Position numbers and translations under genes: made by a program. From Candidatus Gastranaerophilales bacterium (GTDB taxonomy: Bacteria > Cyanobacteriota > Vampirovibrionia > Gastranaerophilales > Gastranaerophilaceae), in the NCBI GenBank assembly GCA_944324825.1, contig CALUXU010000011.1:1-64000 (forward strand): 64,000 nucleotides of DNA, given 5' to 3'. The notes beneath the pieces were generated by a model that was not told the origin of the DNA, ran no database searches, and was given only the letters and a program-made list of their open reading frames with translations. Every line of letters starts with the position of its first letter. Positions within the stretch are counted from its first letter, which is position 1. Shown piece by piece: positions 8,515-17,393 of this stretch.

Positions 8515-9198
8515 TTAGAGGTAATTGGCAAGGATTGATCTGACATAGTTTTGAGTTTCTTTATAAGGAGGAACTCCGTCATATTTTCTGACGGCATTCG
8601 GACCTGCATTGTATGCTGCAAGAGCAAGGATAATATTACCGTTGAATCTGTCCAGCATAGATTTCACGTATTTTACTCCGCCTTCAATATTTTGTCTCGG
8701 ATCCATCGGGTCTGTGACTCCTAATCCTTTTGCTGTTGCAGGCATTAATTGCATTAAACCCAGTGCGCCTGCTTTTGATTTTGCATTAGGATTGAAACCT
8801 GATTCTTGTTTTACGAGTGCTTCAATTAATTTTGGGTCTACATCGTATTTATTGGAAACTTCGTTTATGATTCCCAAGATTTCGTTTTTAGACGGACGTT
8901 TATGGAAATTAATATTAGCAGGAATTTGTGATGTATATAGTGATGCATTTACTTTTTCTGCTGCTTTGTTCTTTAAAAGCATGCCGAATTGTGATTTTGC
9001 GGTTGATTTTAAAACATTGTCAAACGATTGTACGGAATCTTTTGGAGGAAGCTCTATCTGGTTCATCGGGTTATTGTTTTTAGCAATAGCTCTCTGACCT
9101 GTAAGGCTGTTTACATAGTTATTCATTTGGTTGTAGCGCTGCATCGCTTTTGCTTGCCCGCTTGAATTTAATAAACTTTGTAACATTTCTGAAAACAT
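8515..9198 (-). CDS. Lytic transglycosylase, SLT (goose-lysozyme-like) domain
   Basis: 227 aa. The C-terminal domain (about 110-225) is a soluble lytic transglycosylase fold. It has the catalytic Glu in VKQESGFN near residue 146, then GLMQLMP and ALAAYNAGPNAV. It cleaves peptidoglycan glycan strands to give anhydromuropeptides. The N-terminal 100 residues are polar and have no signal peptide, which is unusual for an enzyme acting in the periplasm. Export through the flagellar secretion system, as for FlgJ-type hydrolases, is possible given motAB nearby, but that is inference. The Shine-Dalgarno is GAGGT, seven bases before the ATG. Confidence 0.88.
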   Translation of the reverse strand: MFSEMLQSLLNSSGQAKAMQRYNQMNNYVNSLTGQRAIAKNNNPMNQIELPPKDSVQSFDNVLKSTAKSQFGMLLKNKAAEKVNASLYTSQIPANINFHKRPSKNEILGIINEVSNKYDVDPKLIEALVKQESGFNPNAKSKAGALGLMQLMPATAKGLGVTDPMDPRQNIEGGVKYVKSMLDRFNGNIILALAAYNAGPNAVRKYDGVPPYKETQNYVRSILANYL

Positions 9199-9290
9199 GT
9201 ACCGTACCTCACCTCAGTTAAGATAACGTCCTTCCTTACGTCATCTTTAATACACACTTTAAAATATCCACTAAATGTATTAAGGATATT

Positions 9291-9485
9291 TTAGAAAATG
9301 TCAAACTTAGGTATGTATGTATAAAAATTTCTCAAAACGGGGGATATAAAAATATTATTTCTGTTAATAAATATATTCCGCCTGTCGTCAATGTCTCCGG
9401 AACAAGTAGTTGAGGTATCGATTGAGCAGACGGAATATACGGGAGATAAAATCCCAAGCAGGCTGACGAATAACAAAACTTTCAT
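9291..9485 (-). CDS. Small secreted protein, 64 aa
   Basis: A short ORF starting MKVLLFVSLLGILSP, which reads as a signal peptide, followed by a Cys/Ser/Thr-rich segment (VCSIDTSTTCSGD) and a basic tail. I chose the internal ATG at 9485 because AAGGGA lies just upstream; an in-frame ATG at 9500 has no such site. No family is recognised. It may be an exported peptide or a chance ORF. The three cysteines and clean signal sequence favour a gene. Confidence 0.45.
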   Translation of the reverse strand: MKVLLFVSLLGILSPVYSVCSIDTSTTCSGDIDDRRNIFINRNNIFISPVLRNFYTYIPKFDIF

Positions 9486-9566
9486 ACTTCCCTTAAACAT
9501 ACTTTAAGGATACATGATGTTTTTTATTTTATAACGGGCAGTTTGACTAGCCTGAAAGTCTAATAT

Positions 9567-11213
9567 TTAACTTACAAGGGTTTTTGCAAATTCAATAGAT
9601 TTATCTGTAATTTCTCCGCTAGCAAGTTCTGCAAGTGCTTTCAGTTTGTCATCTTCGTTCAGAATATATATTCCGACCTGCGTGCTGTCACCTTGAACTT
9701 TTTTGACGTAAATGTGTTTATCCGCCTTTGATGCAATAATTGCCTGATGGGTAATCATTATTATTTGCCTGTATTGTGCAAGCTCTGATATTTCTTCTGC
9801 CACTCTTTGGGATGTTTTTCCGGAGATACCGGTATCTATTTCGTCAAATATGACTGTATCAATATCATCATGCTGTGCAAATATTGTTTTGAGCGCAAGC
9901 ATTACACGCGAAATTTCACCGCCCGATGCAACTTTTGCCAAAGGTCTTAACGGCTCGGATACATTGGTTGAAATCAAAAATTCTACGTTATCCATTCCGT
10001 ATTTATTGAGTTCAGTATCTTGTATGTCTATTTTGAATTGTACCTTCGGAAGTTCAAGTTTTTCCAGTTTTTCAACTATTAAACCTGATAGGACTTCCGC
10101 ATACATCTTTCTTTTTTCTGATATTTCTTTAGCAAGTTTTGTCAGCTTCAACTGTAAATTACTTACTTTTTGTTCTAACTCTTCAATATTGCTTTCATAA
10201 TTTTCGATTGCTGAATATTCTTTTCTAAATTTGTCCAGAGAGTTAAGCACCGCTTCTAATGAACCGCCGTATTTACGCTTTAGCTTATCTAAATTGAATA
10301 ACCGCTCCTGAATTTCGTTTAAGCGCTCTGTATCATTGTCCAGGCTTTGTGAATAATCTCTCAAAGATGATGACAAATCTTTGAGAATCTCCATTGCGTT
10401 AATTAATTCTGACTCTGAGTCAGTTAAATTGGTATCCATTTTGGAAGCTTTTGATAAATTCATTTTTAACTGAGATAAAGCGTTAAGGATAGAATCATCA
10501 TCGTTGCTTAGTGTCCAGGAAACAGAGCCGGTCAGTTCTTTTAATTTTTCTGCATTATCAAGTACTACAAGCTCGTTTTCAAGTTGTGTGTCTTCATCAA
10601 TTGTTTTTATTTCTGCTGCTTCAATTTCGTCAATTTGAAATTTTAGAAATTCTATTTGGTTTTCTGTTAAATTATTGGCATTTTTTGCCTGCTCTAATTT
10701 CTGTTTTGCTTCAATATATTCGTTGTATAAATCTGAATATTCTTTAAATAATTCATCACAGGTTGCTTTTGCGTAAGAATCCAGGAGGTTTATATGATAT
10801 TTCGGTTGCATAAATGAATATGTTTGGTGTTGTGAATGAATATCAATAAATTTTTCTCGCAGGATTTTTATAAAATCAAGATTAACGAGAGTTCCGTTTA
10901 CTCTGGAGCGAGAACCTGATGGAGTGATTTCTCGCGAGATTATAAGTTCGTTGCCGAAATTTTCAATCCCGTTTTCTTCAAGGATTTGGTTTATCGGGCT
11001 ATTTAGAAATAAAGATAGTTCTATGTACGCTCTGTCGCAACCTGTTTTAATACAGTCTTTAGACACTTTTGCGCCAAAAACCGTGTCAATTGCGCCTATT
11101 AAAATACTTTTACCAGAGCCCGTTTCTCCTGTTATTATATTTAACTTATTACTGAATTCCAACTCCAGTTTGTCTATAAGGATGTAATTTTGAACAACTA
11201 TCTTTTTTAACAT
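9567..11213 (-). CDS. recN: DNA repair ATPase RecN
   Basis: 548 aa, the usual length. The SMC-like layout is: Walker A GETGSGKS near residue 30, long coiled coil about 150-390, signature ASGGEISRVMLALK near 429, and Walker B VIFDEIDTGISG near 455. RecN binds DNA ends and acts early in double-strand-break repair. It has no Shine-Dalgarno. Instead TTGATA and TATAAT boxes 17 bases apart lie so that transcription would start at the ATG (leaderless). It follows era after 31 bases, so it may be read both from the operon and from its own promoter. Confidence 0.95.
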   Translation of the reverse strand: MLKKIVVQNYILIDKLELEFSNKLNIITGETGSGKSILIGAIDTVFGAKVSKDCIKTGCDRAYIELSLFLNSPINQILEENGIENFGNELIISREITPSGSRSRVNGTLVNLDFIKILREKFIDIHSQHQTYSFMQPKYHINLLDSYAKATCDELFKEYSDLYNEYIEAKQKLEQAKNANNLTENQIEFLKFQIDEIEAAEIKTIDEDTQLENELVVLDNAEKLKELTGSVSWTLSNDDDSILNALSQLKMNLSKASKMDTNLTDSESELINAMEILKDLSSSLRDYSQSLDNDTERLNEIQERLFNLDKLKRKYGGSLEAVLNSLDKFRKEYSAIENYESNIEELEQKVSNLQLKLTKLAKEISEKRKMYAEVLSGLIVEKLEKLELPKVQFKIDIQDTELNKYGMDNVEFLISTNVSEPLRPLAKVASGGEISRVMLALKTIFAQHDDIDTVIFDEIDTGISGKTSQRVAEEISELAQYRQIIMITHQAIIASKADKHIYVKKVQGDSTQVGIYILNEDDKLKALAELASGEITDKSIEFAKTLVS

Positions 11214-11248
11214 ACAAAAATTATAGCCGAATGATTATTATTTATCAA
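11214..11248 (-). promoter_or_regulatory. Promoter of recN, predicted leaderless
   Basis: On the minus strand, TTGATA (11248-11243), a 17-base spacer, TATAAT (11225-11220) and six bases lead to the recN ATG at 11213. The -35 box overlaps the era stop codon. No Shine-Dalgarno is present. A start site about seven bases after the -10 would be the A of the ATG. Confidence 0.7.
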
Positions 11249-12138
11249 TTATCGGATACATATCCAAGATTTTTAAGGACTTTATCATTTTTTCTCCAGT
11301 CTTTTTCGATTTTGACTTGGAGGGAAAGGAACACTTTTTTCTCAACAATATTTTCCAAATCCAGTCTTGCTTCTGTTCCGATTTTCTTTAATAATGAACC
11401 GCCTTTTCCGATTAAAATTCCTTTTTGGCTTTTGTGTTCGCAGTATATTATTGCGTAAATCCTGTCAATCTCCGGAGTTTCTTCGTATTTATCAACTTTT
11501 ATTGCAACGGAATGAGGTATTTCTTCTTTTGTATTCAAAAGAATTTTTTCGCGGACAATTTCTTCTACTATTTGGCGCATGCTTTCTTCCGTTACAACAT
11601 CTTCCGGATATAATAATTCTCCTTCAGGCAGATATTCCATAATCATATCTACCAGTTTTGTTTTATTCTTTCCTGTTTTAGCGGATATTTTTATTACCGG
11701 AATTTCTTTATCAAATAATTTTTGATACGATTGATAATTTCCCGTTATTTTCTCCTGGTTTGATATTTTATCGAGTTTGTTCATTACAAGTATTACCGGA
11801 ACGTTTGTTTTGGAGATAACGTTTTCAACGATCCATTTATCTCCTTTTCCGGCAGGTTCTGAGGCGTCAACAAGAAACAATACCAAATCAGAATCAGGGA
11901 CGGAGATTTTGGCTTCATCCAGTAAAAATTCTCCGAATTTGTTAATAGGTTTATGTATTCCGGGGGTATCCACAAACACTATTTGTCCTGTTTCATTTGT
12001 CAGAATCCCTTTAATTCGTTTTCTGGTTGTTTGTGCTTTATCCGTTGCAATAACAATTTTTTGTCCTAAAACCTGATTTAACATTGTTGATTTTCCAACA
12101 TTAGGACGTCCGATTATTGATACAAAACCGCTTTTCAT
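11245..12138 (-). CDS. era: GTPase Era, 16S rRNA maturation
   Basis: 297 aa, typical. The N-terminal G domain has GRPNVGKST (G1) near residue 10, DTPG (G3) near 57 and NKLDK (G4) near 121. The C-terminal KH domain has ILIGKGGSLLKKIG near 240, which binds the 3' end of 16S rRNA. Era checks small-subunit assembly at the membrane. It is cotranscribed with the glycosidase gene nine bases upstream and lies 31 bases before recN. The Shine-Dalgarno is AGGAA. Confidence 0.96.
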   Translation of the reverse strand: MKSGFVSIIGRPNVGKSTMLNQVLGQKIVIATDKAQTTRKRIKGILTNETGQIVFVDTPGIHKPINKFGEFLLDEAKISVPDSDLVLFLVDASEPAGKGDKWIVENVISKTNVPVILVMNKLDKISNQEKITGNYQSYQKLFDKEIPVIKISAKTGKNKTKLVDMIMEYLPEGELLYPEDVVTEESMRQIVEEIVREKILLNTKEEIPHSVAIKVDKYEETPEIDRIYAIIYCEHKSQKGILIGKGGSLLKKIGTEARLDLENIVEKKVFLSLQVKIEKDWRKNDKVLKNLGYVSDN

Positions 12139-12147
12139 AATTCCTGC

Positions 12148-13689
12148 CTATCTTATCGTAAAGTTTTTAAACATTAATACTTGGATATCCCCCGGATTGA
12201 GTTCCGTTGTTATCTTACCATTTTGAATCTCAGGTGAGATGTTTTGTTTCAATCGCAGATTCATATATTTGTTTTTGAAGCTGATACCTTTTACTTTAAC
12301 GGTTGCTTTAACAGGTTTTTCAAAATCCAGGTTTCCGATTGTTATAACAGAAAAATCTCCGTTTGAACGAGCGTAAGCAAATACATTTTTAGGTGATGCT
12401 TTTAGAGGAATAAACTGCATTGTTGACAGTTCGTCAGCATAAAAGCTTTTAAATTTATTTGCCATTACCAATTCATCATAAATTGATTTATCACTTCCTC
12501 CTGGACGTCGTGAGAAATTGAATAAATCAAATTTCCCTTTATGGTTGAAATAGTATTCATCATCCGTATATGTTACTGTTGCTTTTTTATTTGCCCATCC
12601 GTAATCATAATCATCACCGGTTTGGAATCCGTCAACAAAATATGAATTTAAAGGTAATGTTGCATTAAGCCATATAATCATTTTTGAGAAGTTAGGTCCT
12701 TTTAATAAAATAGGACTTGTTTCATCATGAGTTGTAAAACTTCCGATTACTGTTTTTTTCTGATCATTATATATTTTTTGATTGAATTTTATAGAATTAA
12801 GGAATTCTTTAGATGTTTTCCAATTTTTTAGGTTGAATAAATCCCCATAGTATCCGTCGAATCCTGCATTCAATAGTTTATCGTATGTTGTGAACGGTGC
12901 ATATTTAGACGGCGGATCAACCCAGGCATTTGATGCTTCAGCAAGGAACATAAATTCAGGATCTTTACCTCTAGCGTATTGAATCAGCTTTTCCCAGAAT
13001 GTATAAGGGCGCATTGTCGCAACATCTGCCCTGATGCCGTCAGCTCCGAGAGCCATTACCATATCTACAAATTCTTTATGCTGATAATAAACGTCTTCAT
13101 CTAATTGTCCGTCCTTACCTGTTTCTAATACTCTTACGTCAGTCCAGTCCAGAGGGATTACCGGTTGTCCTGATTCATCTTTTACAAAATAATCCGGATG
13201 ATTTATAAACAAATCATAGGCTCCACAGCTTGGCAGGTCTACAATAACTCGTATGTTGCGTTTATGGCATTCGGTGATAAATTTCTTTGCCTGTTCATTT
13301 ACTGATAATGTTGAATCCGGTGCTTTAAGTTGAGGATTCAATGACCCGAAGTCACTTATTGCATAAACTGATCCTGCATTACCTAAAGCTTTTAGCTTGC
13401 CGACAGGTGTTATAGGGAGTATATGTAACGTGTTTATTCCCATTTTCTTTAATTCGTCAAGGCGTTCTATTGCATTTAAAAAATTTCCGCTTTCTTCATC
13501 ATTATCAATTATTTCGTTTTTATTGGTATCTTTTGCATTGAATGTTCTTATATTGATAACGTATATAATTGATTTGTTCTGCAAAAACAGGTTTCTTAAA
13601 TCGTTATGCCAAACTCCGTTAACAATTTGTGCTCTAACGGATTGTCCCATAAGTAAGAGTATTGATAATATTGATATAAATTTTTTCAT
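12148..13689 (-). CDS. Secreted alpha-amylase-family glycosidase (GH13)
   Basis: About 513 aa from the second in-frame ATG (13689). I chose it because the first ATG is itself part of the GGAG ribosome site and the protein then begins with a signal peptide (MKKFISILSILLLMGQSVRA). A GH13 barrel follows, with the nucleophile Asp in DGIRADVATM, the acid Glu in FLAEASN and the third carboxylate in TTHDETSP. Region I is atypical (VIVDLPSCGAYD rather than DxxxNH). A beta-sandwich C-terminal domain closes the protein. It probably hydrolyses alpha-glucans outside the cytoplasm. Its place between pabA and era looks incidental. Confidence 0.85.
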   Translation of the reverse strand: MKKFISILSILLLMGQSVRAQIVNGVWHNDLRNLFLQNKSIIYVINIRTFNAKDTNKNEIIDNDEESGNFLNAIERLDELKKMGINTLHILPITPVGKLKALGNAGSVYAISDFGSLNPQLKAPDSTLSVNEQAKKFITECHKRNIRVIVDLPSCGAYDLFINHPDYFVKDESGQPVIPLDWTDVRVLETGKDGQLDEDVYYQHKEFVDMVMALGADGIRADVATMRPYTFWEKLIQYARGKDPEFMFLAEASNAWVDPPSKYAPFTTYDKLLNAGFDGYYGDLFNLKNWKTSKEFLNSIKFNQKIYNDQKKTVIGSFTTHDETSPILLKGPNFSKMIIWLNATLPLNSYFVDGFQTGDDYDYGWANKKATVTYTDDEYYFNHKGKFDLFNFSRRPGGSDKSIYDELVMANKFKSFYADELSTMQFIPLKASPKNVFAYARSNGDFSVITIGNLDFEKPVKATVKVKGISFKNKYMNLRLKQNISPEIQNGKITTELNPGDIQVLMFKNFTIR

Positions 13690-13704
13690 CTTGTTCTCCA
13701 TTAA

Positions 13705-14262
13705 TTAACATAACATAAAGTTATTAAAAATCTTAATCCCGTCTTCTGTCAAGATAGCCTCCGGATGGAACTGGACACCATATACCGGATAACCGTCAAT
13801 TTTTAATCCCATAAGGATATTATCTTTTGTATGCGCAATCGGAATAATCGGCGGTTTTATATCTTTAACAACCAGAGAATGATATCTTGTTGCCTTGAAC
13901 CCTTGCTTCATATCTTTGAAAAGCGCTTCATTTTCTGTAAAAAATATTTCAGAGCACTTGCCGTGTGTAGGCTGTTCTGATTCTACAACTTTTGCGCCGA
14001 AAAACTGAGCTATTGCTTGAAATCCCAGACATACTCCAAGTATTCGTTTCGTTTGATAAAAATTCTTTATAATATCCATTGTAATTCCGGCATTATCAGG
14101 ATTTGACGGTCCCGGGGATAGTATGATTGATTTAAAATCCATTTGCTGCAAATCATTAATACTAACTTCATCGTTTTTAAATACTTTAATATCTTGTCCG
14201 AGAATTTTAAAATATTCAACGATATTGTATGTAAATGAATCATAATTATCTATTAGAATCAT
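13705..14262 (-). CDS. pabA: Aminodeoxychorismate synthase glutamine amidotransferase (PabA/TrpG-type)
   Basis: 185 aa from the ATG at 14262, which overlaps the pabBC stop as ATGA and has GAGG upstream. A longer in-frame ORF to 14301 is not needed. The triad residues are visible: Cys in GVCLGFQAI, and His and Glu in QFHPEA near the C-terminus; the oxyanion motif SPGPSNPD is also present. It releases ammonia from glutamine for the PabB partner. It belongs to pABA rather than tryptophan synthesis because the adjacent chorismate enzyme is a PabB. Confidence 0.92.
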   Translation of the reverse strand: MILIDNYDSFTYNIVEYFKILGQDIKVFKNDEVSINDLQQMDFKSIILSPGPSNPDNAGITMDIIKNFYQTKRILGVCLGFQAIAQFFGAKVVESEQPTHGKCSEIFFTENEALFKDMKQGFKATRYHSLVVKDIKPPIIPIAHTKDNILMGLKIDGYPVYGVQFHPEAILTEDGIKIFNNFMLC

Positions 14263-15905
14263 AATTGAACCTCGACCATTCCTCTGACGGAATTTATACA
14301 ATATATTTTATCAGCTTTTTCTAAATCCGAAATATACAAAATTTTTTCTTTAAGATTATGATGCTCAATCATATATTGGCGGTATACTCCGTTTAACAGC
14401 CCGCATTGGCAAGGCGGGGTATATAATTCGCCGTTTATTTCAAGAACGATATTACTTCTTGTACCTTCCGTCAGCTCTTTGCGCTCGTTTACAAAGATTA
14501 TGTCAAAATAATCATCCAGAATGTATTCATACCAGGGGCGAAAAGTGGTTTTGTAATATAAAAGTTTGTTGTCAGAGCGTAATACTTCATTTGCAATTTT
14601 AATTTTGTTTGTTTTTATTTCATTAACTTTTCTGTATTCAACCTTTGAAAATCCGTGTTTTGAACGAATATATCTTGCAATACAGTCATTCTCCGTATTA
14701 AATTTGAAATCCTCGGGAGATATTTCAAAGCCTAATTCCTGTGCGGATTTTTCAAGTCTTTTTTTGTGATAATTATATAGTTTTACTTCGTTATTTTGGA
14801 TTAAAACTGTTTCAATCAGGTTGAAATTTATATCCGTATCAAGAATTTTCTTTTTCGTAACGGTTTCTTCCCATTCTTCATCAATATTAGAGTCCCAAAT
14901 TACGGCACCGCCTACGAAATAGCGGTAATATTTTTTATCGTTAAGCCTGTTTTTTTGAAGTATTCTTATCGGAACACTAAAAATACATTCCTCTTTTGAG
15001 ATGAAACCGACAGCCCCGCAATATATACCGCGTTGAAAATATTCCAGCTCTTCAATTATATCCATTGTAGAGATTTTAGGCGCCCCGGTAATTGAACCGC
15101 AAGGAAAAATTGCATTGAATATATCAAATAATGTTGTTCCTTCTTCCAATTCCGCAGATATTTCTGATGTCATCTGGTAAACGGTCGGATGTTTTTCTAT
15201 TTCAAACAGTTTATCGACTTTTACTGTACCTGTTTGGGCTATTTTACTTAAATCATTTCTTAGCAAATCAACAATCATTACGTTTTCAGCCTGATTTTTT
15301 ATATCATTCTTTAAGAAATGGTAATTTTTCTCATCCTCTTCATCTGTTACTCCCCTTGCAACTGTTCCTTTCATCGGTTTTGTCAGTATTTTGTTTCCAT
15401 CTAGCTTAAAGAATAATTCAGGCGAAAACGATAACAATTCTTCCCACTCATTTGCAATATAAGTATTATATTCAGTGGTTTGTTTTTGCAGCAGATAATT
15501 GTATAATGTCAGACTGTCGGCATTTGTGTATACCTTATAAGGGTAGGTGTAATTGACTTCGTATGTGTTACCCTTTGAGATATGCTCTTTAATTTTTATA
15601 ATAGCATCTTTATATTGTTCATAGGTAAGCTCAGCTTCCGAATATATACTTATATCCTTCTGCGGAATGTACGGTTCATAATTCGTGTAATCTTCGTATA
15701 CTTCAAAATAAATAAGCGGCAAATCCGAAGAAATGCTTTTATCTAAAAATACATTCTTCGCATCATATCTGACATATCCGAGCAGATAAAAACCTTTATT
15801 TTTGTATTCTTCAATCCTGTCAAATGCTTTTTTAAAATCCTGGTTTGAAAAAGCTATAATTCTATCTATAGGTTCCAAAAAACATTTATCGTGGTATATT
15901 TGCAT
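14259..15905 (-). CDS. pabB: Fused aminodeoxychorismate synthase (PabB) and lyase (PabC)
   Basis: 548 aa with two enzymes. Residues 1-340 are a chorismate-binding domain. The PMKGT motif holds the lysine that distinguishes PabB from TrpE, which has Ala there, and GSITGAPK and EIEKHPTVYQM follow. Residues 340-548 are a class IV aminotransferase-fold lyase, with LIETVLI, HKKRLEKSA, a candidate PLP lysine in YYKTTF, and EGTRSNI. The fusion converts chorismate through 4-amino-4-deoxychorismate to p-aminobenzoate for folate. It is coupled to pabA by a 4-base overlap and starts one base after lepB. Confidence 0.93.
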   Translation of the reverse strand: MQIYHDKCFLEPIDRIIAFSNQDFKKAFDRIEEYKNKGFYLLGYVRYDAKNVFLDKSISSDLPLIYFEVYEDYTNYEPYIPQKDISIYSEAELTYEQYKDAIIKIKEHISKGNTYEVNYTYPYKVYTNADSLTLYNYLLQKQTTEYNTYIANEWEELLSFSPELFFKLDGNKILTKPMKGTVARGVTDEEDEKNYHFLKNDIKNQAENVMIVDLLRNDLSKIAQTGTVKVDKLFEIEKHPTVYQMTSEISAELEEGTTLFDIFNAIFPCGSITGAPKISTMDIIEELEYFQRGIYCGAVGFISKEECIFSVPIRILQKNRLNDKKYYRYFVGGAVIWDSNIDEEWEETVTKKKILDTDINFNLIETVLIQNNEVKLYNYHKKRLEKSAQELGFEISPEDFKFNTENDCIARYIRSKHGFSKVEYRKVNEIKTNKIKIANEVLRSDNKLLYYKTTFRPWYEYILDDYFDIIFVNERKELTEGTRSNIVLEINGELYTPPCQCGLLNGVYRQYMIEHHNLKEKILYISDLEKADKIYCINSVRGMVEVQL

Positions 15906-15906
15906 C

Positions 15907-16527
15907 CTATAAAACTTTCATTCTTGTGAGAGGCCAGAATAAGAATACTGCTTTACCTACAAATCTGTCTTCCGGTAAAAATCCCCAAAATCTGCTGTCT
16001 TGAGAATTTCCTCTGTTGTCACCCATCATAAAATATTGACCTTGCGGTATAATAAATGGTCCGCAATACATTTTATCATCACATGGTATAGAATCAAAAT
16101 CGCTTAATATATAATCTTCCTTCAGCGGTTTGTTATTTATGTATACAAAATATCTGCCGCGAGCGTTTTGTTTTATTTCAAGTTTATCTCCCGGCATTCC
16201 GACAACACGCTTAATATATGCAATATCTTTACAGAAAAATCCGGTAAGTCGTCTGAAAATACCGCCCGGTGTTTTATCCAGTTCAACAAACGGAGGGTAA
16301 AATACCATTATATCTCCACGTTTAGGGGTTTCATAAAACCTTGAAAAACGTTCAACAAATATACGGTCGCCCTCTATCAATGTCGGACGCATAGATCCTG
16401 ACGGAATCCAGCGGATTTCTCCTATAAAAAACCTGATAATAGTAACCATTACTATTACAAACACTATGGTATCAAAAGTCTCTTTTAAAAAAGGTTTTAT
16501 CTCTTTTTTAATTTGTTTCAGCTGCAT
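15907..16527 (-). CDS. lepB: Signal peptidase I
   Basis: 206 aa with one N-terminal membrane anchor (about 18-37). The family boxes are in order: the catalytic Ser45 in PSGSMRPT, GDIMVF, the catalytic Lys in YIKRVVGMPGD and GDNRGNSQDSR. It removes signal peptides from exported preproteins on the outer face of the inner membrane. The start overlaps the end of the prenyl synthase gene by ten bases, which suggests coupled translation. Confidence 0.95.
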   Translation of the reverse strand: MQLKQIKKEIKPFLKETFDTIVFVIVMVTIIRFFIGEIRWIPSGSMRPTLIEGDRIFVERFSRFYETPKRGDIMVFYPPFVELDKTPGGIFRRLTGFFCKDIAYIKRVVGMPGDKLEIKQNARGRYFVYINNKPLKEDYILSDFDSIPCDDKMYCGPFIIPQGQYFMMGDNRGNSQDSRFWGFLPEDRFVGKAVFLFWPLTRMKVL

Positions 16528-17345
16528 AAATTATCAATTATCTCCGTTAAACAACGCTTGTATTTATTATTATCCATTTTGTTAATAATAAATTTTGCTC
16601 TCCTGCAATAATTATCTATTAAATCCAAAGTTTTTTCAATAGCGGTTTCACTATATTCAACAGAATTTAACAATATAACAGGTGCCGTATAAATTCCGTC
16701 TTTGATATCCTGTGATAAATCCATTCCTTTTCTGTAATCATCAAGATCGTTTTTTATTTGAAAAGCAATTCCGAAGTTTAATCCTAAATCTTCAGGATTT
16801 TTATTTGAATATAATGACATTGATGTTAAACATGCATTAAAGAGTTCTGCCGTTTTATACCGGCTTTTTTTTATGTAATCATCAAGTTTCGGTATTTTAT
16901 TTTTTGAAAAATACTGTTCAGATTCTCCTATGCACATTTTTGAGATTGCATTCATAAATATTTGCAGGATATCATTGTTATTTAATTCCAGGAGCTGTTT
17001 TACAGCTAGCGATATAAGATAATCTCCGGCGATTACTGCAAATTTGCTGCCATAAGTATTATTAACAGAGCTTTCCCCTCGTCTTATTAAGCTGCCGTCT
17101 ATTGTATCATCGTGTATCAGCGATGCATTATGTATTAATTCCGTTGCTGCCATTATTTTATACTGCTCTTCAACAATATCTCCTTCAAAAAACAGACATG
17201 ATATTTTACTTCGAATCATTTTTGACTCTTTTGAAAGAAAATTTTTAATAATTGACTCTAAGTCAATATCGCTATTTTTGAATGAAATTATTCTTTTTTT
17301 TATCTCATTAAGATTTTTTTCAATAACGGATGGTGTGCTAATCAT
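16518..17345 (-). CDS. Polyprenyl diphosphate synthase (trans-isoprenyl family)
   Basis: 275 aa. The first Asp-rich motif is HDDTIDGSLIRRG near residue 79. The second is FQIKNDLDDY near 193, where the usual first Asp is Asn. It joins isopentenyl diphosphate units to make C15 to C40 chains for quinone or lipid carriers; the chain length is not evident. It is somewhat shorter than most octaprenyl synthases. There is no Shine-Dalgarno; a TGC-TAAACT extended -10 lies seven bases before the ATG. It heads the lepB-pabBC-pabA operon. Confidence 0.85.
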   Translation of the reverse strand: MISTPSVIEKNLNEIKKRIISFKNSDIDLESIIKNFLSKESKMIRSKISCLFFEGDIVEEQYKIMAATELIHNASLIHDDTIDGSLIRRGESSVNNTYGSKFAVIAGDYLISLAVKQLLELNNNDILQIFMNAISKMCIGESEQYFSKNKIPKLDDYIKKSRYKTAELFNACLTSMSLYSNKNPEDLGLNFGIAFQIKNDLDDYRKGMDLSQDIKDGIYTAPVILLNSVEYSETAIEKTLDLIDNYCRRAKFIINKMDNNKYKRCLTEIIDNLCS

Positions 17346-17352
17346 AATTAAA

Positions 17353-17381
17353 AGTTTAGCACAAACTTGAACCTCTGTTAC
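17353..17381 (-). promoter_or_regulatory. Promoter of the prenyl synthase-lepB-pab operon, probably leaderless
   Basis: Minus strand: extended -10 TGCTAAACT (17361-17353) and then seven bases to the ATG at 17345. The -35 (GTAACA, 17381-17376) is weak, which the TG extension may compensate. There is no ribosome site before the ATG. Confidence 0.5.
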
Positions 17382-17393
17382 TCAGTCTGTTGT

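Noticed and set aside
11200-11260. LexA-type SOS box upstream of recN, uvrB or uvrC
   Set aside because: No GAAC-N4-GTTC or RGTAC-type palindrome is visible near these promoters.
13705-15905. trpE-trpG (anthranilate synthase)
   Set aside because: The PMKGT lysine and the fused PabC-type lyase mark aminodeoxychorismate synthase; no trp genes are nearby.
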